A program made the translations under genes and the position numbers. The notes beneath the pieces were generated by a model. That model had not been told where the DNA came from. It ran no database searches and saw only the letters and a program-made list of their open reading frames with translations. From a bacterium (lineage in GTDB: Bacteria; Cyanobacteriota; Sericytochromatia; S15B-MN24; VGJW01), in contig JAJXWQ010000021.1 of the NCBI GenBank assembly GCA_021781555.1, positions 1-44,365 on the forward strand: 44,365 bases of DNA, read 5' to 3'. This document shows, one piece after another, positions 8,100 to 16,631 of the stretch (within the stretch, counting starts at the first letter, position 1; each line of letters starts with the position of its first letter).

Positions 8100-9674
8100 C
8101 TAGCGGCCGGGTGGCTGCTGCTGTTTGGGGTTGGCCTTGTCTTTGTGCGTACGCTTGGCGCGCTGCCAGGGCGCCAGCTTGTATGCGCTTTCCGGATGGG
8201 TCTGCGCGGTCACAGGCGGGACCTGCTCAAGACGAGCGATCGGCGTCTCGGGACGCCGGGCTACCGGCGGTTCGGGACGAGCGATAGGCTGTTCGGGGCG
8301 CGCTACCGGCAGCTCGGGACGGCGGGCTACCGGCTGTTCGGGACGCGCTATCGGAGTTTCGGGACGGCGGGCTACCGGCTGTTCAAGACGAGCGATCGGC
8401 GTCTCGGGACGGCGGGCTACCGGTCGCTCGGGACGCGTGATCGGCAGCTCGGGACGGCGGGCTACGGGCGGTTCGGGACGGGCTATCGGAGTTTCGGGAC
8501 GGCGGGCTACCGGCTGTTCGGGACGCGCTACCGGCAGCTCGGGACGAGCGATAGGCTGTTCGGGACGCGCTACCGGCAGCTCGGGACGGCGGGCTACCGG
8601 CCGTTCGGGACGAGCGATAGGCTGTTCGGGACGGCGGGCTACCGGCTGTTCGGGGCGCCCGATAGGCTGCTCCGGCCGGGCGATGGGCCGTGGCGGTGGC
8701 ATGGCGGGATGCAGGTCGGGAGCGATTCTCTCGGCCTCGCGGCGTATCCTGGTGTCGATCTGCTGGCGGATCGCCCGGTTGCGCTCGATCGCCGGAGTGA
8801 CCGGGACCACGAGCGGCGAGCCGTGTTGCTGGCGATCTTCGATCCGGTGTCGGATGTCGGCGGGAAGCCGGGCGAGACGGTGACGCTGGCCGACCTCGAC
8901 CCGAGCGACGAGGTCCGGGGAGACGGTGACCGGCTCCACGATGCGGCTCTCGAGGTTCGTGATGTCGTTGATGACGTTCGTCGGGCCGAGATCGGGGATG
9001 GGGCTCAGGATCTCGGGCTCGATTTGCAGGGGCGCCGCGACGTCCTCGATGTCGACCGGGGAGACGAAGCCCCTCGACATCGAGATCGGCAAGATCGCGG
9101 AGTACGGTGCCAGCAAAGATGGCACGACCCGGTAGATCGGCACGAACATCCCGGCGACCAGCACCAGCGCGGGATAGACGTAAAGGCCGGCCTCCGGGTC
9201 AAAGAAGGAGAGCGGGACGAAGCGCCCCGTGACGGTCTGGTACGGAATCCAGACCCCGTCGAGGGGCAAGAAGCGACTGTCCTCCAGGACGGCGCTATCG
9301 AAACCTGGGGGAAATCCGACATAGCTTCCCGGTCCACCCGTGAAGATCGACGGCTCGAAGTCCGCGGAGAACTCGTCGGGCGCGATCGTCTGGAGCGAGG
9401 AGTCACCGTAGCTCCGGGGAATCGATGCGGGGATGCTGGTCAACAGGTCCGAGGCCAGCTGGACGGGCGGGGCCGAAGTCTCCTGCGGTGCGATGACGTT
9501 ACCGGGCGAAGGGGGACCGGAGCCTCCGGGGGACACCGCGGCCTGGTGCGCGTCGGGAACGGCCGGTGATACCGGTGATATGGCGCCCGGCTGCGATGCT
9601 GACGTTCCGCAAGCTGCCAGCGTCCCCGCCAGGCAAAAAGCGGCGACTCGAGAAAGGAGCGAGCGGCTGGACAC
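8100..9674 (-). CDS. lipoprotein with Pro-Arg-Glu tandem repeats
   Basis: 524 aa from the GTG at 9674, chosen because AGGAGG sits 5 nt upstream; an ATG 10 codons earlier has no such site. The N-terminus is a lipoprotein signal with lipobox L19-A20-A21-C22, so the protein should be membrane-anchored outside the cytoplasm. Residues about 70-230 form a hydrophobic, proline-containing region of unknown fold. Residues about 328-481 are an uninterrupted series of units built on PIARPEQPVARRPE, a stiff, strongly basic and regularly charged stretch. The C-terminus is lysine-rich (KDKANPKQQQ). Such segments often span the envelope or bind peptidoglycan or acidic polymers, which is inference. I do not recognise the family. 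Confidence 0.75.
   Translation of the reverse strand: MSSRSLLSRVAAFCLAGTLAACGTSASQPGAISPVSPAVPDAHQAAVSPGGSGPPSPGNVIAPQETSAPPVQLASDLLTSIPASIPRSYGDSSLQTIAPDEFSADFEPSIFTGGPGSYVGFPPGFDSAVLEDSRFLPLDGVWIPYQTVTGRFVPLSFFDPEAGLYVYPALVLVAGMFVPIYRVVPSLLAPYSAILPISMSRGFVSPVDIEDVAAPLQIEPEILSPIPDLGPTNVINDITNLESRIVEPVTVSPDLVARVEVGQRHRLARLPADIRHRIEDRQQHGSPLVVPVTPAIERNRAIRQQIDTRIRREAERIAPDLHPAMPPPRPIARPEQPIGRPEQPVARRPEQPIARPERPVARRPELPVARPEQPIARPELPVARPEQPVARRPETPIARPEPPVARRPELPITRPERPVARRPETPIARLEQPVARRPETPIARPEQPVARRPELPVARPEQPIARPEPPVARRPETPIARLEQVPPVTAQTHPESAYKLAPWQRAKRTHKDKANPKQQQPPGR
8230..8690. repeat. coding tandem repeat (VNTR-like)
   Basis: DNA encoding the RPE repeats of the lipoprotein. Units alternate between about 21 and 24 bp, built on CGGGACGNGC-type cores (GGGCTACCGGCTGTTCGGGA and variants). 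They form higher-order blocks of about 45 bp. The near-identity of non-adjacent blocks implies recent slippage or recombination, so copy number probably varies between strains. Confidence 0.85.
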
Positions 9675-9712
9675 GGCTTCCTCCTTGTGTCCACGGGACG
9701 ACACCCGGCGAT

Positions 9713-9839
9713 CCCAGAGGGGTTTCGCCAGACCGTGGGCGAGCCCAGAGCGGTTTCGCCCGGGGCGATCGGGCCGAGGGAGTCAAACAGGGCCCGGTTG
9801 CGGGGCGCAGACGGACCTGTTCAAGCTGCAACAGGTATA
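9713..9839 (-). repeat. dispersed palindromic repeat, locus 3, plus a 17-bp direct repeat
   Basis: Minus-oriented A-B unit: GAGTCAAACAGGGCCCGG (9780-9797) to GTTCAAGCTGCAACAGGTATA (9819-9839), with a degenerate C module at about 9745-9779. Next to it CCCAGAGGGGTTTCGCC (9713-9729) recurs as CCCAGAGCGGTTTCGCC (9744-9760). It occupies most of the 282-bp gap between ftsW and the repeat lipoprotein gene; the rest (to 9956) shows nothing I can name. Confidence 0.7.
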
Positions 9840-9956
9840 GACCAGCCGCGTGCGAAGGCAACCCTGGCCCGACCGGGTTCCGTCGGTCTGACCTTGCCTG
9901 CCGCTGGCCTCGCAGCGCGGGACCAGGGCCCCGCTCCGGCTAACCCGAAAAACCGC

Positions 9957-11120
9957 TCACGAGGAGCTTGGAATTCTCCGTGTGAAGTGGACAAGGGGTT
10001 GGCCAGACGTGCGCGGGGACCGCGAGACGCCGAGGAGGAGGCCCATCGAGAAGAGCGTGACGAGCAAGCTCGTGCCCCCGAAAGAGAGAAACGGCAGCGG
10101 CACGCCGGTCGTCGGGACCGAAGCTGTCACGACGGCAATGTTGAGAAAAGCCTGGAAGACGATGCCCGCCGTGATGCCGGTTGCCAGGAGCTTGGCATGC
10201 ACGCTCCGGGCCCTTTGAGCGATCGAGAAGCCACGCTGGGCCAGCACCACGAACAGAGCGACCACCAGGATCGTGCCGATGAGACCGAGCTCCTCGCCCA
10301 CGACGGCAAAGATGAAATCCGTGTGCTGGATCGGCAGATAGAAGAGTTTTTCCTTGCCCTGTCCCCAGCCCGTCCCGAAGATCCCGCCCGAGCCGATCGC
10401 CAGGAGCGACTGGACGAGCTGGAATCCAATGTCCTTGGAGTGCGCCCACGGGTTCACGAACGCGAGGAACCGGTCGCGCTGGTACGGCGTGTGCAGGACG
10501 TGGTAGGCCGCGGCTGCCAGCCCCACCCCACTGCCTCCGAGCAACCAGGTCAGCGGCATCCCGGCGCACAGGAACATCGCGAAGGCGATCCCGGCCAGGA
10601 TCAGCGTGGTGCCAAGGTCTGGCTGGAAGAGTACCAGGCCGAGGAGACCCAGGACCGGAAGGACGGTCTGGCGCAGATCCTTGCGCGTCCAGGGGCCCTC
10701 TGGTTTGCGCGCCAGGACGTCGGCCAGGTACATCACCATGCCGAGCTTGGCGAACTCCGAAGGCTGGAACGACATCGGCCCCAGGCGCAGCCAGCGGGCA
10801 GCTCCGAGCTGGGAGACGCCGAGATGCGGGACGTACGTGGCGGCCAGAAACGCGGCCGACAACCCGATCATGACCTTGGAAGCCACCCGGAGCCGCTCGG
10901 TGGCGATTCCCGCGCCGAGGAACATGGCGACGAACCCCAGGGTTCCCCAGGCCACCTGCTTCTTGAAGAAGAACAGACCGTCCGAAAGGCGGAATTCGGC
11001 CGACGGCGCCGAGGCCGACAGGACCATGAAGAAGCCGAAGACGGCCAGGATGATGGCCACGCTCGCGAGGGGACCGTCCCAGGCGAGCGCGCCGGCGTTT
11101 CGACGGGATACGGCGGCCAT
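9957..11120 (-). CDS. ftsW: septal peptidoglycan glycosyltransferase FtsW
   Basis: 387 aa, about ten membrane segments, SEDS family. FtsW polymerises lipid II at the septum with its partner class B PBP (the ftsI product in this cluster). Visible motifs are GAARWLRLGPMSFQPSEFAK, PDLGTT, a FAVVGEELGLIG segment and TGVPLPFLSFGGTS. RodA is the paralogue with the same fold; location at the end of the dcw block favours FtsW. It is separated from murD by 78 nt, a larger gap than elsewhere in the block. No murG, murC, ftsQ, ftsA or ftsZ follows. Confidence 0.93.
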   Translation of the reverse strand: MAAVSRRNAGALAWDGPLASVAIILAVFGFFMVLSASAPSAEFRLSDGLFFFKKQVAWGTLGFVAMFLGAGIATERLRVASKVMIGLSAAFLAATYVPHLGVSQLGAARWLRLGPMSFQPSEFAKLGMVMYLADVLARKPEGPWTRKDLRQTVLPVLGLLGLVLFQPDLGTTLILAGIAFAMFLCAGMPLTWLLGGSGVGLAAAAYHVLHTPYQRDRFLAFVNPWAHSKDIGFQLVQSLLAIGSGGIFGTGWGQGKEKLFYLPIQHTDFIFAVVGEELGLIGTILVVALFVVLAQRGFSIAQRARSVHAKLLATGITAGIVFQAFLNIAVVTASVPTTGVPLPFLSFGGTSLLVTLFSMGLLLGVSRSPRTSGQPLVHFTRRIPSSS

Positions 11121-11198
11121 AGGTTTCGTTTAGCTTAACCTGGCCCCGGTACCGAGGTTATGACGTTTCTCACACTTTTCGGGCCCGGTCGCCGGAAG

Positions 11199-12599
11199 TC
11201 AGGGTGAAACTTCCTCCTGGATCGCCCCGACCGCCGGTCGCGCTACCTCGCCGGGTTCGAGTGCCATGACCGCCTTCTTGAAGAGGGAGCCCCGCTCTTC
11301 GTAGTTCTTGAACATGTCGAAGCTCGTGCAGGCCGGACTGAACAGCACGACGCCGCCAGGTCGAGCGAGTGTGCGAGCCATCGCCACGGCGCCCTCGAGG
11401 GAATCGGTGAGGGTCAGGGCCTCGTACCCGGCAGCGCGCAGGACCCGCTCGAAGTACGGGCCGGCTTCGCCCAGCAGGACCACGTGCTCGACCCGGCGCG
11501 ATATCGCCTCGATGAGCGGCGCGATCGCCCCCCCCTTGTCGCGTCCACCTGCGATGAGCACCAGCGGTTCGGCAAAGGAAGCGATGGCCTTGACGGTGCT
11601 GTCGTAGTTCGTGCCCTTGCTGTCGTTGTACCACTGCACGCCGTTTAGGGTCCGCACGGGCTCGATGCGGTGCTCGACCCCGCCGAAGCCGGCGATCGCC
11701 CTCGCGATGACCTCTGCCGCGACGCCGAGTGCGAGCGCGATGGCGGTGGCCGCCAGGCAGTTCTCCAGGTTATGGTCGCCCCGTAGCAGGATGTCGGAAA
11801 CCGGCATGACGCGCAGGGTTGATCCGGCCTTACGCCAGACGATCCAGCCCCCCTCGACGATGACCCCCGTGATATCCTGCCGGCGGCTGAAGAGGAGCAC
11901 CTGTCCGGCAAGTTCGCCCCGGATACTCGAGACCGCGGGATCGTCGGCATTGAGGACGGCCCAGTCGGAAGCGGTCTGGCGAGCAAAGAGCTGCTTCTTG
12001 AGTTCGAAGTAGACCTCCCGCGATCCGTGCCGATTCAGATGATCGTCGGTGAAGTTGAGCCAGGCCCCGACCTTGGGCCGGAAATCGACGACCGTTTCCA
12101 GCTGGAAGCTCGAGACCTCCGCCACGAGGTAATCGCAAGGCTGCTCGGCCAGGGTGACCAGGGGAATCCCGATGTTGCCGCCGAGAGGGGCGTCAAGGCC
12201 GGCCTCGGCGAGGATACGGGCCACGAGCGTCGTCGTCGTGGTCTTCCCGTTGGTACCCGTGATGGCCACGATCGGCGAGGCTGCCAGGCGGTACGCCAGC
12301 TCGATCTCACCGATGAGCTCCACGCCATCCGCCTCGGCGGCCTGCAGGAGCGGCAAGGCCCGAGGCACGCCCGGCGATACGACGATGAGATCCGCGGCCG
12401 CCACGGATCTGGCGTGGCCGCCCGCCTCGAGCTCCACGCCCGCGGGAAGGGAGCCCTGGACTTCCTGCAGTTCCTCGGCCGGCCTCGTATCCGATGCCAT
12501 CACCCGGGCTCCGTGCCGGGCCAGTGCCTCGGCGACCGCCAGGCCGGTCCGCGCCAGACCGATGATGGCCACCGTCCGGTCACTGAAATCTGCAGTCAC
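11199..12599 (-). CDS. murD: UDP-N-acetylmuramoyl-L-alanine:D-glutamate ligase MurD
   Basis: 466 aa. Cytoplasmic ATP-dependent ligase adding D-Glu to UDP-MurNAc-L-Ala. An N-terminal Rossmann-like UDP-binding region begins VAIIGLARTGLA (10-21). The ATP loop GTNGKTTTT starts at 115. The central domain has NFTDDHLNRHG, and the C-terminal domain has WYNDSKGTNYDST and the late LFSPACTSFDMF motif specific to MurD. It starts 12 nt after mraY, in the order expected for an Escherichia- or Bacillus-type dcw operon. Confidence 0.95.
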   Translation of the reverse strand: MTADFSDRTVAIIGLARTGLAVAEALARHGARVMASDTRPAEELQEVQGSLPAGVELEAGGHARSVAAADLIVVSPGVPRALPLLQAAEADGVELIGEIELAYRLAASPIVAITGTNGKTTTTTLVARILAEAGLDAPLGGNIGIPLVTLAEQPCDYLVAEVSSFQLETVVDFRPKVGAWLNFTDDHLNRHGSREVYFELKKQLFARQTASDWAVLNADDPAVSSIRGELAGQVLLFSRRQDITGVIVEGGWIVWRKAGSTLRVMPVSDILLRGDHNLENCLAATAIALALGVAAEVIARAIAGFGGVEHRIEPVRTLNGVQWYNDSKGTNYDSTVKAIASFAEPLVLIAGGRDKGGAIAPLIEAISRRVEHVVLLGEAGPYFERVLRAAGYEALTLTDSLEGAVAMARTLARPGGVVLFSPACTSFDMFKNYEERGSLFKKAVMALEPGEVARPAVGAIQEEVSP

Positions 12600-12611
12600 A
12601 GTCGCTTCCTT

Positions 12612-13595
12612 CTATAGCCAGGCGGCAGCGATGACGGCCGCCAGCAATCCAACGAGTCCAAACCGAGCCACCACCTTGGTCTCCTTGAGCCCCCCGAGCT
12701 CGAAGTGGTGGTGCAGCGGGCTCATGCGGAAGATTCGCTTGCCGCCGGTTGCCTTGAAGTAGGACACCTGAATCATCACCGACAGGGCCTCGCCCACGAA
12801 GACGAGGCCGACCGGCAGCAGGTACAGCTCGAGGTGGCCGATCGCAGCGATCGCGACCATGGCCGCGCCGAGGCCCAGGGATCCGGTATCCCCCATGAAT
12901 ACCTGCGCCGGGTGGGCATTGACCCACAAGAAGCCCACGCAGCCCCCGGCGAAGGCCAGGGGCAGGGCCAGGAGCCCGGGGTGCAGCGCCGGATCGCTCC
13001 AGCGCAGCGTGAGTGCCGCGAGCCCTGCCAGGGCGATCGCCGAGGTCGTGGCTGCAAGGCCGTCCAGCCCATCCGTGAGGTTCACGGCATTGGTAGCGGC
13101 AACCATCACCAGGACGAGGAAGGGCCAGTAGGCCCACCCGAGATCGAGCCGCGTGTGGGCGACGGGCACCCACACCCAGGGCGCGTGCTGGAAGCTTGCC
13201 AGGGCTCCGGCAAAGACGCTCCCCAGGCCCACCTGAGCGAGGAGCTTCTGGCGAGCGGAAAGCCCCTTGTTGTGCTTCTTCAAGATGGACAGGAAGTCGT
13301 CGATGAACCCGACCAGCGCGAAGCCTGCCACCACCACGAGCGCCGCGATGAGCTCAGGGGCAGCCGGAATGAACGGCACGCAGGCGAGGATCGACGCCAG
13401 CAGGAAGAACAGCCCGCCCATCGATGGCGTGCCGGCCTTGGCAAGGTGCGATTGCGGGCCCTCCTGCCGGATGACCTGTCGGGCCTTCAAACGCGTCAGC
13501 AAGGCCACTGCCGGCCGCGCCATGGCCACGGTCAGGACCAGCGCCACCACGAAGGCGGGGGACAGCGGGACGAAGGCGAACAGGTGATCTTTCAC
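12612..13595 (-). CDS. mraY: phospho-N-acetylmuramoyl-pentapeptide transferase MraY
   Basis: 327 aa with about ten membrane helices. It transfers phospho-MurNAc-pentapeptide from UDP to undecaprenyl phosphate to give lipid I. Diagnostic motifs are GTPSMGG near the N-terminus, GFIDDFLSI (metal-binding aspartates), NAVNLTDGLDGLA, FMGDTGSLGLG and MSPLHHHFE. It begins 19 nt after murF and precedes murD by 12 nt. Confidence 0.96.
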   Translation of the reverse strand: MKDHLFAFVPLSPAFVVALVLTVAMARPAVALLTRLKARQVIRQEGPQSHLAKAGTPSMGGLFFLLASILACVPFIPAAPELIAALVVVAGFALVGFIDDFLSILKKHNKGLSARQKLLAQVGLGSVFAGALASFQHAPWVWVPVAHTRLDLGWAYWPFLVLVMVAATNAVNLTDGLDGLAATTSAIALAGLAALTLRWSDPALHPGLLALPLAFAGGCVGFLWVNAHPAQVFMGDTGSLGLGAAMVAIAAIGHLELYLLPVGLVFVGEALSVMIQVSYFKATGGKRIFRMSPLHHHFELGGLKETKVVARFGLVGLLAAVIAAAWL

Positions 13596-13614
13596 GGGAC
13601 ACTTACCAGAGGAC

Positions 13615-15006
13615 TCATTCGAGCCATTCTGACAGACCGGCCACGATCTCTTCCAGCCGTCCGGAGCGAGAGCCCTTCACCAGGAGCCGGTCCCCCGATC
13701 GCACGAAGGAGCCGAGCACCCGGACCGCCTCCGCGTTATCACGGCAGGAAGCGGATGGAACTCGAGTCGTGTCGGCGATCCAGGCCGCGACGTCACCGAC
13801 CGTCACCACGAAGTCGACCGGCAGTCCGTCGAGCGCCCGGCCGAGGGCGCGATGCGCCCCCTCGGCGTGATCCCCGAGTTCGGCCATCTCACCGAAGACC
13901 ACGATACGACGGCCCGGGCTGGGGAGGGTGCAGAAGACCTCGAGGGAAGCTCGGGCGGACTCGGGATTGGCGTTGTAGCTTTCGTCGAGGATCTCGACAT
14001 CGCCGATCGCCACCACGCGGCTGCGCCCTCCGACCGCGGGCGGAGCCAGCACGAAGTCGTCCGGCAGCACGATGCCGAGCTGGCAGGCCACGCCGATGGC
14101 CGCCAAGGAGTTGGCCACATGGTGGCTGCCCGGAAGGGAAAGTCGCACCAGGGCCTCGCCCGCAGGCCATGCGGGCCCCTTGCGCCAGGCGGCCCGGAAA
14201 ACCCAAAAATCGCCGTCGGGAACCGGGGTCGAGGCGGCCCAGACGTCGGGATCCACGCCTTGCCCGGCAACCGTCCTGCCGCCGCTGGCCGCATACCAGC
14301 ACACGGCCGGATGGTCCCGACCGATCGAGCGACAAAACGGATCGTCACCATTGAGCACGACCCGGCCCTGGGGGATGGCCCGGACGAGCTCGCCCTTGGC
14401 CTGGGCAATGGCCTCCTGGCTGCCGAGCCTCCCGATGTGGGCCGTGCCGATATTCGTGATGACTCCGATATCAGGGCCTGCCACCTCCGCCAGATAGGCG
14501 ATCTCGCCCGCTCCCCGCATCCCGAACTCGAGAACGGCGCAGCGCGTGCCAGCCCTCAAATCCAGGAGCGTGCGCGGCACGCCGATCTCGTTGTTGAAAT
14601 TGGCATGGCTCTTGGCCGTGGGAAGGAAGCGCCCGACCAGGTCTGCGATGGCTTCCTTCGTGCTGGTCTTGCCCGACGAGCCGGTGACCGCGACGACCGT
14701 CAAACCGAGCTGGTCACGGTGGTGACGAGCGAGCTTTCCGTAGGCGCCAAGCGTCCGATCCACCTGGATGATGGGCGTGCCCGACGGCGCGCCCTCGGGC
14801 CGCTCTGCGAGGACGGCTGCGGCCCCGCGGGATACGGCATCCGAGATGAAGTCGTGGCCATCGAAGCGCTCGCCGTGCAGGGCCATGTACAGGGAACCCG
14901 GACCGATCGTGCGGGTATCGGTCGAGACCGCAAACAGCGGGAGTTCCGGATCCCCGGCCAGGACGGTCCCCCCGGTGGCCCCTGCAACCTCGCCGAGGGT
15001 GAACAT
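13615..15006 (-). CDS. murF: UDP-N-acetylmuramoyl-tripeptide:D-alanyl-D-alanine ligase MurF
   Basis: 463 aa from the ATG at 15006, which begins MFTLGEVAGATGG and lies 17 nt after the murE stop. The open frame continues upstream through murE, but that part is not murF. MurF adds D-Ala-D-Ala to the UDP-MurNAc tripeptide. The ATP loop is TGSSGKTS (108-115), the NEIGVP motif follows, and ESYNANPESARASL marks the central-to-C-terminal transition typical of MurF. It is part of the minus-strand dcw operon. Confidence 0.95.
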   Translation of the reverse strand: MFTLGEVAGATGGTVLAGDPELPLFAVSTDTRTIGPGSLYMALHGERFDGHDFISDAVSRGAAAVLAERPEGAPSGTPIIQVDRTLGAYGKLARHHRDQLGLTVVAVTGSSGKTSTKEAIADLVGRFLPTAKSHANFNNEIGVPRTLLDLRAGTRCAVLEFGMRGAGEIAYLAEVAGPDIGVITNIGTAHIGRLGSQEAIAQAKGELVRAIPQGRVVLNGDDPFCRSIGRDHPAVCWYAASGGRTVAGQGVDPDVWAASTPVPDGDFWVFRAAWRKGPAWPAGEALVRLSLPGSHHVANSLAAIGVACQLGIVLPDDFVLAPPAVGGRSRVVAIGDVEILDESYNANPESARASLEVFCTLPSPGRRIVVFGEMAELGDHAEGAHRALGRALDGLPVDFVVTVGDVAAWIADTTRVPSASCRDNAEAVRVLGSFVRSGDRLLVKGSRSGRLEEIVAGLSEWLE

Positions 15007-15023
15007 GGGTGCGGCTCGATCGC

Positions 15024-16511
15024 TCACCGCGCGGTGTCCAGCTCGCGCAAGGCCTGGCGGGCGACTTCCCGATCGTCGAAGGCGATGCGTCTGCCTTTGA
15101 TGATCTGGTACGGTTCGTGCCCCTTGCCGGCCAGGACGACCGTATCTCCAGGTCGAGCCTGGGCGATCGCCCACCGGATGGCCTCGGCGCGGTCGACGAT
15201 CGTCTCGTGCGGGACGACCATTCCCTGGCGAACCTCGGCGATGATGGCCTCGGGATCCTCGGTCCGAGGGTTGTCGCTCGTGACGATCGCCAGGTCGGCA
15301 AGTTCGCATGCGATGCGCCCCATCAAGGGTCGCTTGGTGCGGTCGCGATCGCCCCCGCAGCCAAAAACCACGATGACGCGCTGACTCGTGATGCCGCGGA
15401 TGGTCTCGAGGACGTTCTGCAGGCCGTCCGGGGTGTGGGCATAGTCGACCATCACGGCGAAGTCTGCATCGGGGGCGCTGACGCGCTCGACCCGGCCCGG
15501 AACCCCCGGGACCTTGGCGAAGGCATCCAGGGCGATCGCGGGATCCAGGTCCAGTGCCATGGTTGCCCCCAACGCCGCCAGGGCGTTGTAGAGGTTGAAC
15601 CGACCTGGAAGCTGCAAGGTGAAGCTGAAAGTCCCGCCAGGAGTCTGGAGCACTGCCCGCGAACCAGCTGGTCCCATCTCGATCTCGCGCAGCGAGAGCG
15701 CCGCCGGGTGGTTCAGCCCGTAGCTCAGGATCCGGGTCACGCCCGCAGCGCGTGCCGCGGCCTCCATCTGCTGGGAGCGCGGATCGTCGGCGTTGATCAC
15801 GGCCGCTCCTCCCTCCCGGAGCGACGAGAAGAGCTTGGCCTTGGCGGCCGCGTAGGCTTCCTCGGTGCCATGGTAATCAAGGTGGTCGCGTGTGAGATTG
15901 GTGAACACCCCGACCGCAAATCCGATGTGCGCCGCCCGATGCTGGTCGAGGGCGTGCGAGGATACTTCCATCGCGACCTGCCGGACTCCGGCCTCGGCCA
16001 TCATGGCCAGGATCTGCTGCAGTTCGGGGGCCTGGGGCGTGGTGAAGCCCAGATCGACGGTCGTCTGGAGGCCGCCGGACCGGTACCGGACTCCGAGGGT
16101 ACCGACCACGCCAGCTGGATGTCCCGAGGCGAGCATGGCTGCCTCGACCAGGTGGGTGGTCGTGGTCTTGCCGTTGGTCCCGGTAACGCCGACGACGTCG
16201 AGAGTGCGTCCGGGAAAGCCCCGAAATGCCGCGGCCGCCCAGGCGAGGGCCTCCCGCGTATCCTCGGCCAGGAGGGCGGGTCCGCCCGCGGCTGCCTCGG
16301 AGCGGCTCACGATCGCGGCGAGCGCTCCCTGGTCGAAGGCGGCCGGCACGAACTGGTGCCCGTCGATATGGGTGCCCCCGACGGCGACGAAGAGGTGCCC
16401 CGGACGTACTGTGCGCGAGTCGTAGCTGATACCGGCGATCTCGGCATCGAGGTCCAGCGCTTCGGCGGAACTCGCCGGCCGGTAACGCGCCGCTACATCA
16501 GCCAGTCGCAT
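15024..16511 (-). CDS. murE: UDP-MurNAc-L-Ala-D-Glu:meso-diaminopimelate ligase MurE
   Basis: 495 aa. It adds the third residue of the peptidoglycan stem peptide. The ATP loop is GTNGKTTTT from 111. The carbamylated-lysine region and MDYAHTPDGL are present. The substrate-selecting motif is DNPR (413-416), which in known MurE enzymes specifies meso-DAP rather than lysine, so the wall is of the DAP type. It starts 117 nt after the ftsI stop codon, the gap holding a degenerate dispersed repeat that separates it from the first three genes. Confidence 0.95.
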   Translation of the reverse strand: MRLADVAARYRPASSAEALDLDAEIAGISYDSRTVRPGHLFVAVGGTHIDGHQFVPAAFDQGALAAIVSRSEAAAGGPALLAEDTREALAWAAAAFRGFPGRTLDVVGVTGTNGKTTTTHLVEAAMLASGHPAGVVGTLGVRYRSGGLQTTVDLGFTTPQAPELQQILAMMAEAGVRQVAMEVSSHALDQHRAAHIGFAVGVFTNLTRDHLDYHGTEEAYAAAKAKLFSSLREGGAAVINADDPRSQQMEAAARAAGVTRILSYGLNHPAALSLREIEMGPAGSRAVLQTPGGTFSFTLQLPGRFNLYNALAALGATMALDLDPAIALDAFAKVPGVPGRVERVSAPDADFAVMVDYAHTPDGLQNVLETIRGITSQRVIVVFGCGGDRDRTKRPLMGRIACELADLAIVTSDNPRTEDPEAIIAEVRQGMVVPHETIVDRAEAIRWAIAQARPGDTVVLAGKGHEPYQIIKGRRIAFDDREVARQALRELDTAR

Positions 16512-16539
16512 GACAACTCCTCTCTGTTCCTTTCCCCGT

Positions 16540-16631
16540 TTGCAAGGGGTCCCTCTGCACGGTTGCTCCGCTGCTCCACCGGGCCCTGTTCGAGTCCTCG
16601 GGCTCGATCCTGTCGAGGCGAAGCTGCGCTA
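16540..16631 (+). repeat. dispersed three-arm palindromic repeat, locus 4 (degenerate)
   Basis: TTGCAAGGGGTCCCTCTGCA opens the A-B unit; the B arm is GGGCCCTGTTCGAGTC and the C module is CTCGGGCTCGATCCTGTCGA followed by GGCGAAGCTGCGCTAG. The terminal CTA (16629-16631) is the complement of the ftsI TAG stop. It lies inside the dcw operon between murE and ftsI. Confidence 0.75.

Noticed and set aside
8230-8690. Non-coding satellite DNA
   Set aside because: The frame is uninterrupted within a lipoprotein gene with a strong ribosome-binding site and signal peptide, and unit lengths are multiples of three.
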